Notes: generated by a model not told the origin, from the letters alone. DNA of 10,671 bases from Candidatus Levyibacteriota bacterium (GCA_018061205.1 JAGOUP010000014.1:1-10671); one strand, 5' to 3'; counted from the first letter of the stretch, positions 1 through 5,394 are shown. Numbers and translations: made by a program.

Positions 1-336
1 AGTCAGCATGCTCCTTATGCCCTGGGCTACACACACCCTACAATGGCGAAGAACAATGGGTTGCAAGCTAGTAATGGCAAGCTAATCCCTGAAATTTCGC
101 CTCAGTTCAGATTGAGGGCTGCAACTCGCCCTCATGAAGTCGGAATCGGTAGTAATCGCGAATCAGCAGGTCGCGGTGAATACGTTCTCGGGTCTTGTAC
201 ACACCGCCCGTCAAGGCAGCAAAGTCGGTAGCTATCGAATATTGTCTTTATGGCGATAGAGATAGAGATTGGCGATGAAGCTTAAGTCGTAACAAGGTAT
301 CCCTAGCCGAAGCTGGGGATGGATCACCTCCTTTCT
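1..336 (+). rRNA. rrs: 16S ribosomal RNA, 3' part (5' end outside window)
   Basis: This is the last ~336 nt of a small-subunit rRNA gene. Conserved blocks seen in order are GGGCTACACAC near 25-35, CTACAATGG near 39, GGAATCGGTAGTAATCGCG near 142, TTGTACACACCGCCCGTCA near 195, AAGTCGTAACAAGGTA near 284 and the 3' end GGATCACCTCCTTT at 321-334. The CCTCC anti-Shine-Dalgarno is intact. Helix 45 is a 9-bp stem (302-310 with 315-323) capped by CGAA, where bacteria normally have GGAA; the two adenines methylated by KsgA are kept. The block after GGGCTACACAC differs from the usual ACGTGCTACAATGG, consistent with a divergent lineage. The 3' boundary is by homology (±2 nt). A short reading frame at 43-231 lies wholly inside the rRNA and is not a gene. 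Confidence 0.97.
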
Positions 337-374
337 AAAAAACATACATTCATACCGCAAGGTAAGAAAATCGT

Positions 375-494
375 TTTACAGTTAGGGGAAGACATGAAGC
401 TAGTGTAAGCGATTATTTTGGCTGCATTAGGTAACTGTAGACTTGGTATCACGTATTGGAATAGTACGTGACTTTTGATCCTCACATCAAAAGT
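375..494 (+). other. Structured 16S trailer with three stem-loops; possible terminator at the end
   Basis: After the 16S 3' end there is no tRNA, 23S or 5S. Three stems can be drawn. 375-384 pairs with 432-441 (10 bp, one G-U) and encloses 47 nt. 449-455 pairs with 465-471 (7 bp). 471-479 pairs perfectly with 486-494 (9 bp, 6-nt loop). The last hairpin is followed by a T-rich stretch (499-510, ending in T5), so it may end the rRNA transcript. Functions are inferred from pairing only; the long stem could equally be a processing site for the pre-16S 3' end. The rest of 337-627 contains nothing coding that I can support. Confidence 0.45.
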
Positions 495-532
495 GAAATC
501 TATTCTTTTTAGTTCCTACCACCTCCTGACTC

Positions 533-604
533 AAAAAAAAGTCCCAAATCTCAAATCCAAAATCCCAATAAAAGGATATTGGAACTTGTGATTTGGAGCT
601 TGGG
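533..604 (-). terminator. Imperfect inverted repeat plus T8: terminator for the Rsm22-like gene
   Basis: The arms 543-570 and 577-604 are inverted copies (about 20 of 28 positions pair) around a 6-nt loop. Read on the minus strand, the stem is followed after two bases by eight T (A8 on the plus strand at 533-540), the layout of a Rho-independent terminator, 24 bp past the stop of the 628-1656 gene. The arms are built from AAATC/CCAA-type words, so this may be an intergenic repeat that was adopted as a terminator. Confidence 0.55.
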
Positions 605-627
605 ATTTGAAATACGTGTGCTAATTG

Positions 628-1656
628 TTAAAGAGTAATCAGAAGATCTTCTTTTTTTTCTATACTTTCTCCCCACTTGAGTTTTTTTGCAAAAAGATAC
701 TGTTGTTTATGTCGCTTCATAACTTTTACCACTTCCATTCCGTCTGTTGTCATGATAGGGATTTGTAAATACCCTTTATACAGAGTAGGTGCACCAACGC
801 ATCGACCCCAGGGTTTTGTAGATATCATATTGTTTCCTATTGCGACATAGGCATATTTTGCTTCTTCCCAATCTGATGCCATGAGACTACTATCTCTCAT
901 GTGTTGTCTGACACGCCGTTGGAATTCTGGCCTTATAAATCGTTGCGGAAAATGGAGCCAGTGGTTTGTATCTTCAATCAACGTATTATTACTATATGGT
1001 GCAAGAATTTGTTCATGTGAGAGGCTTTTTGCTGCTTTATACACTATGGCACTTCCTTCTGGTGTGCCTGGTTCAACAATCACCATGATGCCTTTACAGT
1101 GATTATATGCGCTGCCAATGAGATGATCTCTTTGTGCAGTGTCGAGTTCACCGAGCATATTTGCCAGGAGCACGATGTCATATTTTGTTGTGTCATTTTC
1201 AATGATATACGCTGCATTCCCTTGTTGCAAAGACAGTTTGACCGATAAAGATGCAGCATTGCTGATCTCTCTTCCCAGTGTGAGAAAACTTCTTTCGCGA
1301 TCCAGACACGTTGCTTCTTCCAGACTATCCCATATTTGTTTTGCTGCCCAGACTCCTGTTCCAGGTCCACTGCCAATATCCAGCATGGTTTTTGGCTTGA
1401 AGTCCATGAGCGTATCCGTGATATGTGAAAAGGAGCCAAAGATTTGTGCATACGTTGCTGGTGTCCGCAAAGCCAAATATGCGAGTGCATCAACTTGATC
1501 TTCGATATAGCCAAACGCATGATCAATCTGCTTATTCATATATCGTTCATGCAGTTTGATCGATCGCTGTACCCATTCCGGTGTCGGTTGTGAAGCAAGG
1601 ATTTGTGTTATTGCTGCATTGATGGGCTCCGGCAAATTAGCAAATGTTTGTATCAT
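628..1656 (-). CDS. Rsm22-family ribosomal small-subunit methyltransferase-like protein, lacking the cysteine ligands
   Basis: The 342-residue protein matches the Rsm22/METTL17 family (PF09243). It has an N-terminal helical region with DALAYLALRTPATYA (56-70), SAM-binding motif I LDIGSGPGTG (92-101), LGELD (168-172) and EPGTPEG (195-201). A C-terminal part has KPWGRCVGAP and an ending KLKWGE, all typical of the family. Family members assemble or modify the small ribosomal subunit. The cysteines that normally bind the Fe-S cluster are absent: APCPH is APYSN (219-223), WCHF is WLHF (233-236), and the late LC site reads QIPIM (298-302). The start at 1656 is set by TGG-TATAAT ending 6 nt upstream, with no SD. 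The gene runs convergently toward the 16S gene, its plausible target. Catalytic activity is unproven for much of this family. Confidence 0.85.
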   Translation of the reverse strand: MIQTFANLPEPINAAITQILASQPTPEWVQRSIKLHERYMNKQIDHAFGYIEDQVDALAYLALRTPATYAQIFGSFSHITDTLMDFKPKTMLDIGSGPGTGVWAAKQIWDSLEEATCLDRERSFLTLGREISNAASLSVKLSLQQGNAAYIIENDTTKYDIVLLANMLGELDTAQRDHLIGSAYNHCKGIMVIVEPGTPEGSAIVYKAAKSLSHEQILAPYSNNTLIEDTNHWLHFPQRFIRPEFQRRVRQHMRDSSLMASDWEEAKYAYVAIGNNMISTKPWGRCVGAPTLYKGYLQIPIMTTDGMEVVKVMKRHKQQYLFAKKLKWGESIEKKEDLLITL

Positions 1657-1662
1657 CTATAG

Positions 1663-1671
1663 ATTATACCA
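1663..1671 (-). promoter_or_regulatory. Extended -10 promoter of the Rsm22-like gene
   Basis: On the minus strand TGG-TATAAT is followed by 6 nt and then the ATG at 1656. No -35 match exists; that position falls inside the 20-bp palindrome at 1675-1694. The spacing predicts a transcript starting at or next to the start codon (leaderless). Confidence 0.75.
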
Positions 1672-1674
1672 CTC

Positions 1675-1694
1675 CCTGCCTGCCGGCAGGCAGG
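1675..1694. repeat. Perfect 20-bp GC-rich palindrome between divergent promoters
   Basis: Ten bases (CCTGCCTGCC) are followed immediately by their reverse complement. It covers the -35 zone of the Rsm22-like gene and lies ~40 bp upstream of the -35 of the 1768 gene. It could be a dimeric-protein site or one copy of a dispersed palindrome. I recall the CCTGCCGGCAGG core recurring in Patescibacteria genomes, which favours the repeat reading. Confidence 0.6.
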
Positions 1695-1724
1695 TTTACC
1701 CTTAACGCTTTCCCCTTTACCCTT
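1695..1724 (+). promoter_or_regulatory. Two direct copies of TTTACCCTT, 21 bp apart
   Basis: TTTACCCTT occurs at 1695-1703 and 1716-1724. The 21-bp period (two helical turns) puts both on the same DNA face, 8 bp upstream of the -35 box at 1732. This is compatible with a tandem operator, but the pyrimidine-rich words could also be a simple low-complexity repeat. Confidence 0.3.
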
Positions 1725-1731
1725 TTAATGC

Positions 1732-1760
1732 TTGACAGCATTATAGTTTCCTTTTACTAT
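1732..1760 (+). promoter_or_regulatory. Sigma-70 type promoter of the small membrane protein gene
   Basis: A perfect -35 TTGACA (1732-1737), a 17-nt spacer and a -10 TACTAT (1755-1760) lie 7 nt before ATG 1768. The transcript should begin at about the start codon. Confidence 0.8.
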
Positions 1761-1767
1761 TAATGTG

Positions 1768-2169
1768 ATGAAGGAGCATACTGCAGCATACCATTGGGTG
1801 ACGTTTTTAGGAGTTTTTATGTTGCTTATTGGTGTTTTTGCAGCTATTCGTACTGTTGCAAATATATATGTTTTTCCGACAGCATATCCACAAGCAGGTG
1901 CATTAGCACTCAGTCTTGGAGGGCAGCAACCATATTATCAAAAAGAAAGTGATTGTAACTATCCACCGACTCCATCATATGATCCAGCAGGTAAAATGAT
2001 TGCGCCATCTGCTGAACAAACCAAAATCGATGGACAAAACAAAGCCAATTGTTTGGCAGGAGTGAAAGATTCCAGGGAGCAGGCAAAGGTAAATGATATT
2101 GCTACCTCAGCCATGTTTTTGTTCGTAGGATTTGGATTACTCGTCATGCGCCGCTTCTTCTTCAAATAA
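1768..2169 (+). CDS. Hypothetical membrane protein with two membrane helices
   Basis: I do not recognise a family. The 133-residue product has a short N-terminus, a hydrophobic helix at about residues 10-28, a polar middle of roughly 80 residues, a second helix at about 112-127 and a basic end RRFFFK. That end suggests a cytoplasmic C-terminus, with both termini inside and the middle facing outward. The middle is rich in Pro, Tyr and Gln and carries two Cys (in SDCNYPP and KANCLAG) that could form a disulphide. The start is ATG 1768, not the GTG at 1765, because TTGACA-17-TACTAT ends 7 nt before it and no SD is present. The stop is 21 bp before the next ATG, but the transporter downstream has its own -10 box, so co-transcription is optional. 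Confidence 0.75.
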   Translation: MKEHTAAYHWVTFLGVFMLLIGVFAAIRTVANIYVFPTAYPQAGALALSLGGQQPYYQKESDCNYPPTPSYDPAGKMIAPSAEQTKIDGQNKANCLAGVKDSREQAKVNDIATSAMFLFVGFGLLVMRRFFFK

Positions 2170-2173
2170 TTTT

Positions 2174-2182
2174 TGCTATACT
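2174..2182 (+). promoter_or_regulatory. Extended -10 promoter of the EamA-family gene
   Basis: TGC-TATACT sits 8 nt before ATG 2191, just after the stop of the upstream gene. No -35 is seen. It predicts a leaderless or near-leaderless mRNA. Confidence 0.7.
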
Positions 2183-2190
2183 TAACTTCT

Positions 2191-3093
2191 ATGAATTATC
2201 TTCCTTTTGCTTTTTCAGCATATTTCCTCAACGGCATATCTGTTCTGGTTGACAAATTTCTTCTTTCTCACAAAATTACCCATCCGCTTATTTATATTTT
2301 TTATATCAGCCTTGTTAGTTTAGTCATTCTTATTTTTATTCCCTTTACCAATATGCCCACTCTTACTGTTTTCCTCTTGGCATCAGTATCGACGGTTTTG
2401 TGGACACTGGGTTTGTATGCCCTCTATTTAGCACTCCGTATAGGATTGGTGACTCGAGTTATTCCTGTGATTGGGGCTTTGGTTCCTATTATTCTTGTTA
2501 TCGAAGCAGTGTATACCCATGCCATTACAACAAACCAACTTATGGCTGTTATCATTTTGATTTTTGGTATTTTATTTTTAACACTCTTTGAATTACGAGG
2601 AAAATTGGAGCTAAAAGAGTTAGTATTTGAATTTTTATCAGCATTTCTTTTTGCGTTTTCTTATATCATTTTGCGTGAAGCATATTTGTTGGAGAGCTTT
2701 TTCACCGTATTTGTGTGGTCTCGTGTGGTACTGGTTCCTATTGGTATCTGTATTGTTTTGATTCCGGTGAGTCGACATATTGTTTTTGGGAAAAAAGATA
2801 AACGACCTATTGTTTTGCGATCAAAAGCAGGTATGCTTTTTATTGTAGGACAAATTTGTGGTGGTATATCCGAATTGCTTTTGACCTTTTCTGTTTCATT
2901 GGCCAATCCTGCATTGGTCAACTCACTCCAAGGAAGTCAGTATGTCTTTTTGTTTATTGCCAGCTTTTTCCTCTCCAAAAAATTTCCGCATATATTTGCA
3001 GAACAGCATCAAAAATGGGCTGTTATCTCAAAGATTTGTGGGATTATTTGTGTCGGAGTTGGGCTCTATATTATTGCATTTTCCAACGTCTAG
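2191..3093 (+). CDS. EamA/DMT-superfamily transporter
   Basis: The 300-residue protein is almost wholly hydrophobic and can be read as about ten membrane helices in two halves of five. Short charged links (for example near FELRGKLELKEL and FGKKDKRPIVLRSK) separate them, the pattern and length of EamA/DMT permeases (two EamA domains). The late segment SLANPALVNSLQGSQYVFLF followed by a helix ending near LYIIAF fits the second EamA repeat. Members export or import small metabolites such as amino acids or sugars; the substrate cannot be read here. ATG 2191 is preferred over the TTG at 2173 because TGC-TATACT overlaps that TTG and would place transcription start at about the ATG. The 3' end overlaps the convergent glycosyltransferase gene by 23 bp. 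Confidence 0.85.
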   Translation: MNYLPFAFSAYFLNGISVLVDKFLLSHKITHPLIYIFYISLVSLVILIFIPFTNMPTLTVFLLASVSTVLWTLGLYALYLALRIGLVTRVIPVIGALVPIILVIEAVYTHAITTNQLMAVIILIFGILFLTLFELRGKLELKELVFEFLSAFLFAFSYIILREAYLLESFFTVFVWSRVVLVPIGICIVLIPVSRHIVFGKKDKRPIVLRSKAGMLFIVGQICGGISELLLTFSVSLANPALVNSLQGSQYVFLFIASFFLSKKFPHIFAEQHQKWAVISKICGIICVGVGLYIIAFSNV

Positions 3094-3991
3094 AATTTTC
3101 GGTAAATTTTCGGATCATCTCATCAGACATTTGGGCCATTTTTCGTGTTGTTGTTAGGACTTGATTAGTGGTTGTTGTAGAAGAAAAAAAAAAGAACGTG
3201 CCAACGAGCAAAACGAACGCAGATAGTGGTATCGCATAGAGAAAAATCCATGGTTGATAAGGTTTTGGTTTTGCTTGTGGGACTGTTCTTACCACTTCGA
3301 GTCCTATTGTTGCTTTTTTCCCCATCCACATCGATATATGATTACCTATTGAGTACCCAAAAACTGTTTGTATTAATCCTAGAGAGTAAGCCTTTCTCAT
3401 AGAAGTATACACATAGATATTTGGACTATACACAACCTTACCTAGTTTGGTAAGCTTTAGACACATTTTGGTATCTTCACCAAATTGTAAATCAGTATCA
3501 AATCCGCCCGTTTTTTTATAGAGTTCTTTACGCACGGCCATATTAGGGAACAGAAATCCATCGCCCAAAAGCTTCAAGATATACATCCAAATGACGATGG
3601 CTGGGTAGTACACAATATTTTGCCACCAAGTGCTCTCCAAAGGATAGAGTGGTCCTCCAATAGCCACGAGTTTGTTATCTTTTTCAAACGCATGCCAAAT
3701 CTTTTCCAACCAGTCTGTTGGTTGTATATAGTCAGCATCTGCTCTGGCGATGATTTCACCAGAAGCTGTCGCAAAACCGGCATTGCAGGCATAGGCATAG
3801 CCTCGACTTTTTTCAGAAATGACTCGTGCACCATACTCTTTGGCGATTTCTGCTGTTTTGTCTGTTGAGTTATTATCTACGACGATCACTTCATAATCTC
3901 CTTTCGGAAATGTTTGTTTTTGCAACGAGGCCAGGAGGTGCGGTAAAAAGGCTTCTTCGTTGAAGGCTGGGATAACAACAGATATTTTCAT
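3071..3991 (-). CDS. Family 2 glycosyltransferase with C-terminal membrane helix
   Basis: The 306-residue protein starts with the GT2 nucleotide-binding strand MKISVVIPAFNEE. It continues with VIVVDNNSTDKT (36-46), the metal-binding DxD as RADADYI (83-89), and GGFDTDLQFGEDTKMCLKL (162-180), where the acidic ED pair is the usual catalytic region. A hydrophobic helix at about 249-269 suggests membrane attachment with the enzyme on the cytoplasmic side, and a basic tail follows. It probably transfers a sugar to a lipid carrier or envelope glycan; donor and acceptor are unknown. MKIS (3991) is chosen over the ATG at 4033 because the promoter's -10 lies at 4005-4010; GGAG 8 nt upstream is a weak SD. 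A run of ten A (3184-3193) codes FFFF just after the helix and is a slippage-prone site. Confidence 0.9.
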   Translation of the reverse strand: MKISVVIPAFNEEAFLPHLLASLQKQTFPKGDYEVIVVDNNSTDKTAEIAKEYGARVISEKSRGYAYACNAGFATASGEIIARADADYIQPTDWLEKIWHAFEKDNKLVAIGGPLYPLESTWWQNIVYYPAIVIWMYILKLLGDGFLFPNMAVRKELYKKTGGFDTDLQFGEDTKMCLKLTKLGKVVYSPNIYVYTSMRKAYSLGLIQTVFGYSIGNHISMWMGKKATIGLEVVRTVPQAKPKPYQPWIFLYAIPLSAFVLLVGTFFFFSSTTTTNQVLTTTRKMAQMSDEMIRKFTENSRRWKMQ

Positions 3992-4004
3992 AAAACCATC
4001 TCCA

Positions 4005-4033
4005 AGTATACTAGAGTTCTCAATCCTTTTCAA
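4005..4033 (-). promoter_or_regulatory. Sigma-70 type promoter of the glycosyltransferase gene
   Basis: On the minus strand -35 TTGAAA (4033-4028), a 17-nt spacer and -10 TATACT (4010-4005) precede ATG 3991 by 13 nt. The leader would be ~5-7 nt, too short for a full SD leader even though GGAGA lies there. It is back to back with the tRNA-Cys promoter. Confidence 0.75.
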
Positions 4034-4046
4034 TGTGAGCCTGGTT

Positions 4047-4055
4047 TGGTATACT
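4047..4055 (+). promoter_or_regulatory. Extended -10 promoter for the tRNA-Cys unit
   Basis: TGG-TATACT with no clear -35. Transcription would start near 4062, giving a ~65-nt leader that contains the GC-rich hairpins at 4071-4129 before the mature tRNA. Confidence 0.6.
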
Positions 4056-4070
4056 CATATATAGTTTCTG

Positions 4071-4129
4071 GTCGCGTCAGACGCGACACGCCTCAAACAC
4101 GTCTTCTGGCGAAGCCGCGTTTGACGCGG
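4071..4129 (+). repeat. GC-rich double palindrome abutting the tRNA-Cys 5' end
   Basis: GTCGCGT/ACGCGAC forms a perfect 7-bp hairpin (4071-4077 with 4081-4087) and CCGCGT/ACGCGG a 6-bp hairpin (4115-4120 with 4124-4129). The two can also pair with each other (4073-4085 with 4116-4128, 12 of 13), with CGCC/GGCG inside. The second hairpin includes the first two bases of the mature tRNA (4128-4129). It is far richer in GC than its surroundings, so it looks like an inserted palindromic element. Confidence 0.65.
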
Positions 4130-4200
4130 CGCGGTGGTGAAGTGGTTAACACATCTGTTTGCAAAACAGACATGCACCGGTTCGAATCCGGTTCGCGCCT
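4128..4200 (+). tRNA. tRNA-Cys (anticodon GCA)
   Basis: All arms pair. The acceptor is 4128-4134 with 4193-4199 (one G-U at the inner end), the D stem 4137-4139 with 4150-4152, the anticodon stem 4154-4158 with 4166-4170 around TTGCAAA, and the T arm 4176-4180 with 4188-4192 around TTCGAAT. The anticodon GCA (4161-4163) and discriminator U73 (4200) both identify cysteine. CCA is not encoded and must be added by the CCA enzyme. A GC-rich hairpin overlaps the first two bases. Confidence 0.97.
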
Positions 4201-4220
4201 CAAAAGCTATACAAAAAGAC

Positions 4221-4226
4221 AGGGGA
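4221..4226 (+). promoter_or_regulatory. Shine-Dalgarno AGGGGA of the small Gly/His gene
   Basis: AGGGGA lies 7 nt before ATG 4234 and pairs with the CCTCC end of the 16S RNA. It is the only strong SD in the window and supports translation of this very short gene from an RNA with a leader, perhaps the tRNA-Cys transcript. A weak TATACA at 4208-4213 is an alternative promoter. Confidence 0.65.
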
Positions 4227-4233
4227 ATTTTAT

Positions 4234-4413
4234 ATGTCAGGACATGAAGGCGGGGGACATGGAGGAGCAAAATTTGAGTCTGCTGTTTTGGAAGAATGGG
4301 TAGTGACAGTGAAAGACACTGTTGATGCTTTTTGTTCTTTTATTTTTGCGTGGTTAAATGTTGTGGGTCTTGAAGACCGTGGAGGGGGCGGCGGTGGTGG
4401 TGGGCATCATTGA
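4234..4413 (+). CDS. Small Gly/His-rich protein, function unknown
   Basis: I do not recognise a family. The 59-residue product has three parts: a Gly/His head MSGHEGGGHGG, a central amphipathic to hydrophobic helix of ~35 residues (AKFESAVLEEW ... FCSFIFAWLNVVGL), and a tail of eight Gly plus two His. The two His/Gly ends could bind a metal, and the helix, with one Cys, could sit on or in the membrane. Evidence that it is real: a strong SD at the right distance, codon use without rare-frame features, and a position 33 nt after tRNA-Cys on the same strand with no terminator between, so it may be processed from the tRNA transcript. The longer upstream ATG at 4159 is inside the tRNA and is rejected. 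It converges on tRNA-Ile, 24 bp away. Confidence 0.65.
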   Translation: MSGHEGGGHGGAKFESAVLEEWVVTVKDTVDAFCSFIFAWLNVVGLEDRGGGGGGGGHH

Positions 4414-4437
4414 TGGCAGGATCCTATTGATCGTGTG

Positions 4438-4509
4438 TGGGTCCGGATAGAGTCGAACTATCCACCTCTTCTTTATCAGAGAAGCGTTCTACCGCTGAAC
4501 TACGAACCC
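4438..4509 (-). tRNA. tRNA-Ile (anticodon GAT)
   Basis: On the minus strand the acceptor GGGTTCG (4509-4503) pairs with CGGACCC (4445-4439), and the D stem GTTC/GAAC encloses a 7-nt loop. The anticodon stem CTTCT/AGAAG holds the loop CTGATAA with anticodon GAT, and the T arm GATAG/CTATC holds TTCGACT. The discriminator is A, as expected for Ile. CCA is not encoded. Length is 72 nt because of a short D loop. This isoacceptor commonly sits in the 16S-23S spacer of bacteria; here it is about 4.1 kb from the 16S on the other strand. Confidence 0.96.
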
Positions 4510-4522
4510 GAGGACAGTGATC

Positions 4523-4531
4523 ATTATAGCA
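4523..4531 (-). promoter_or_regulatory. Extended -10 promoter of tRNA-Ile
   Basis: Minus-strand TGC-TATAAT places the transcript start near 4516, about 7 nt before the mature tRNA 5' end at 4509. It is the same TGC-TATAAT form used by the protein genes. Confidence 0.75.
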
Positions 4532-4573
4532 TTTTTTAGAGCTAAGTTGAAGCTTGAAAACAATTCTACGCCT

Positions 4574-4599
4574 ATTCCCTAGAGGAATGGTTAGGGAAT
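4574..4599 (-). terminator. Hairpin at the end of the spermidine-synthase-like gene
   Basis: ATTCCCTA (4574-4581) pairs perfectly with TAGGGAAT (4592-4599), an 8-bp stem with a 10-nt loop that touches the stop codon at 4601-4599. Only a weak T-rich stretch (TTGTTTT) follows on the minus strand, so termination is likely but not certain. Confidence 0.45.
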
Positions 4600-5324
4600 T
4601 ATTGTAAAAGTAACACGCGATTAAGAGGATAAGAAAAAACTTCGTCTACGTTTTTAAAGGTTTTATCAATTATTTCCCTAAATGCTTCATATTCTCCACT
4701 ATTCTTTTTTTGATAATGAGCGTTGTAGAGAATTGTTCCATTCTGTTTTAATAATTTCTTCAATTGTAGTAAAAACGTTTTTTCTCTACTTTTTGGAGGA
4801 TTCAAAGGCCCAATATACAAGTCAACGATAATCGTATCGTAGACTAGTCGACTGATACGAGATTGTTTTTGTAGCCACGCAATAGCATCAGCAATGACTA
4901 TTTTTTGTTTTGCATTTTCTTTTATCTCAAATTGTTCTAATGCGACTTGTTTCATCATCGGGTCTAATTCTATTCCTGTAATTTTTGTAGTTGTATCATA
5001 TTTGCGTATGGCATTGATGACAGATCCACCCCCAACACCAAGAATAAGAATATGTTTCCCCATGTCATCCTGAACTCGTTTCAGGATCTCTTTTTGTATT
5101 TTGGTTCTTTTTAATTTAGATCCTGAAATAAATTGCAGGTCACAGACTCCCTTTGGGAGATGACAATATATTTTCTTTATCACCTCATCCCACATAGGAG
5201 CAATCTCACCACCACTTTGCGTCACACCTCCAGAATAAAGTGCTTTCTCATCATTTCTATTCCCAATAGTTATTGTTCCATTAATGCTTGATTGGTAGGT
5301 GATTTTTTTAAAAGGATTCCACAT
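4599..5324 (-). CDS. Spermidine-synthase-like SAM-fold protein
   Basis: With start MWNPFKK the product has 241 residues. It shows the spermidine synthase layout: a small N-terminal beta domain with GVTQSGGE (33-40), then a Rossmann core HILILGVGGGS (91-101), the acidic end of strand 2 GIELD (117-121), IADAIAW (144-150) and IIVDLYIGP (165-173). The family transfers aminopropyl from decarboxylated SAM, but many relatives do other SAM-linked chemistry and the substrate cannot be read. Residues ~54-88 (from CHLPKG to DDM) come from two palindromic elements inserted before the core. An ATG at 5339 (MTYVIMWNPF) lies inside another element; I favour 5324 but either is possible. The gene follows the PLP-enzyme gene on the same strand after ~80 bp, so the two are probably co-transcribed. 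Confidence 0.8.
   Translation of the reverse strand: MWNPFKKITYQSSINGTITIGNRNDEKALYSGGVTQSGGEIAPMWDEVIKKIYCHLPKGVCDLQFISGSKLKRTKIQKEILKRVQDDMGKHILILGVGGGSVINAIRKYDTTTKITGIELDPMMKQVALEQFEIKENAKQKIVIADAIAWLQKQSRISRLVYDTIIVDLYIGPLNPPKSREKTFLLQLKKLLKQNGTILYNAHYQKKNSGEYEAFREIIDKTFKNVDEVFSYPLNRVLLLQ
4832..4860. repeat. Imperfect palindrome inside the spermidine-synthase-like gene
   Basis: TCGTATC (4832-4838) and GATACGA (4854-4860) are perfect inverted arms around a second palindrome GACTAGTC (4842-4849). It encodes RISRLVYDT. It is unlike the GTCAT...ATCT elements; a related TATCG-rich tract occurs at 5622-5641. Confidence 0.4.
5064..5089 (+). repeat. GTCAT...ATCT palindromic element 1, in frame
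   Basis: Stem GTC-ATCCTGAA with TTCAGGAT-CT around a 5-6 nt loop. It encodes EILKRVQDD on the minus strand, in the spermidine-synthase-like gene just before the SAM-binding core. Confidence 0.85.
5118..5165 (-). repeat. GTCAT...ATCT palindromic element 2, long form, in frame
   Basis: Read on the minus strand it starts TGTCATCTCCC and ends CAGGATCT and holds two hairpins (CTCCC/GGGAG and CCTG/CAGG). It encodes CHLPKGVCDLQFISGSK of the spermidine-synthase-like protein. With element 1 it forms an opposed pair separated by 28 bp. Confidence 0.75.
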
Positions 5325-5334
5325 AATAACGTAT

Positions 5335-5394
5335 GTCATGTTGAACTCGCTCCGCCTCGAAGTGGCCAGTCCTCTTGGGGGATTTCAGGATGAC
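5335..5394. repeat. Variant palindromic element in the intercistronic gap
   Basis: GTCATGTTGAA at the left and TTCAGGATGAC at the right pair at 9 of 11 positions and enclose a GC-rich ~38-bp insert. Both ends are GTCAT type, so it may be two joined elements. It fills the gap between the PLP-enzyme stop (5405) and the next gene and supplies the optional ATG at 5339. Confidence 0.6.

Noticed and set aside
43..231. A 62-codon open frame on the plus strand
   Set aside because: It lies entirely within conserved 16S rRNA sequence.
512..530. A second anti-SD-like CACCTCCT near 520
   Set aside because: It lies well past the 16S 3' end and outside any helix-45 context; probably chance.
337..627. 16S-23S spacer with tRNA or the start of 23S
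   Set aside because: No cloverleaf and no 23S 5' sequence can be found; a convergent protein gene follows.
881..1526. Open frames on both strands inside the Rsm22-like gene
   Set aside because: They are shadows of a gene with clear family motifs and lack promoters or SDs.
4055..4303. Open frames spanning the tRNA-Cys on both strands
   Set aside because: They read through a perfect tRNA gene and have no initiation signal.
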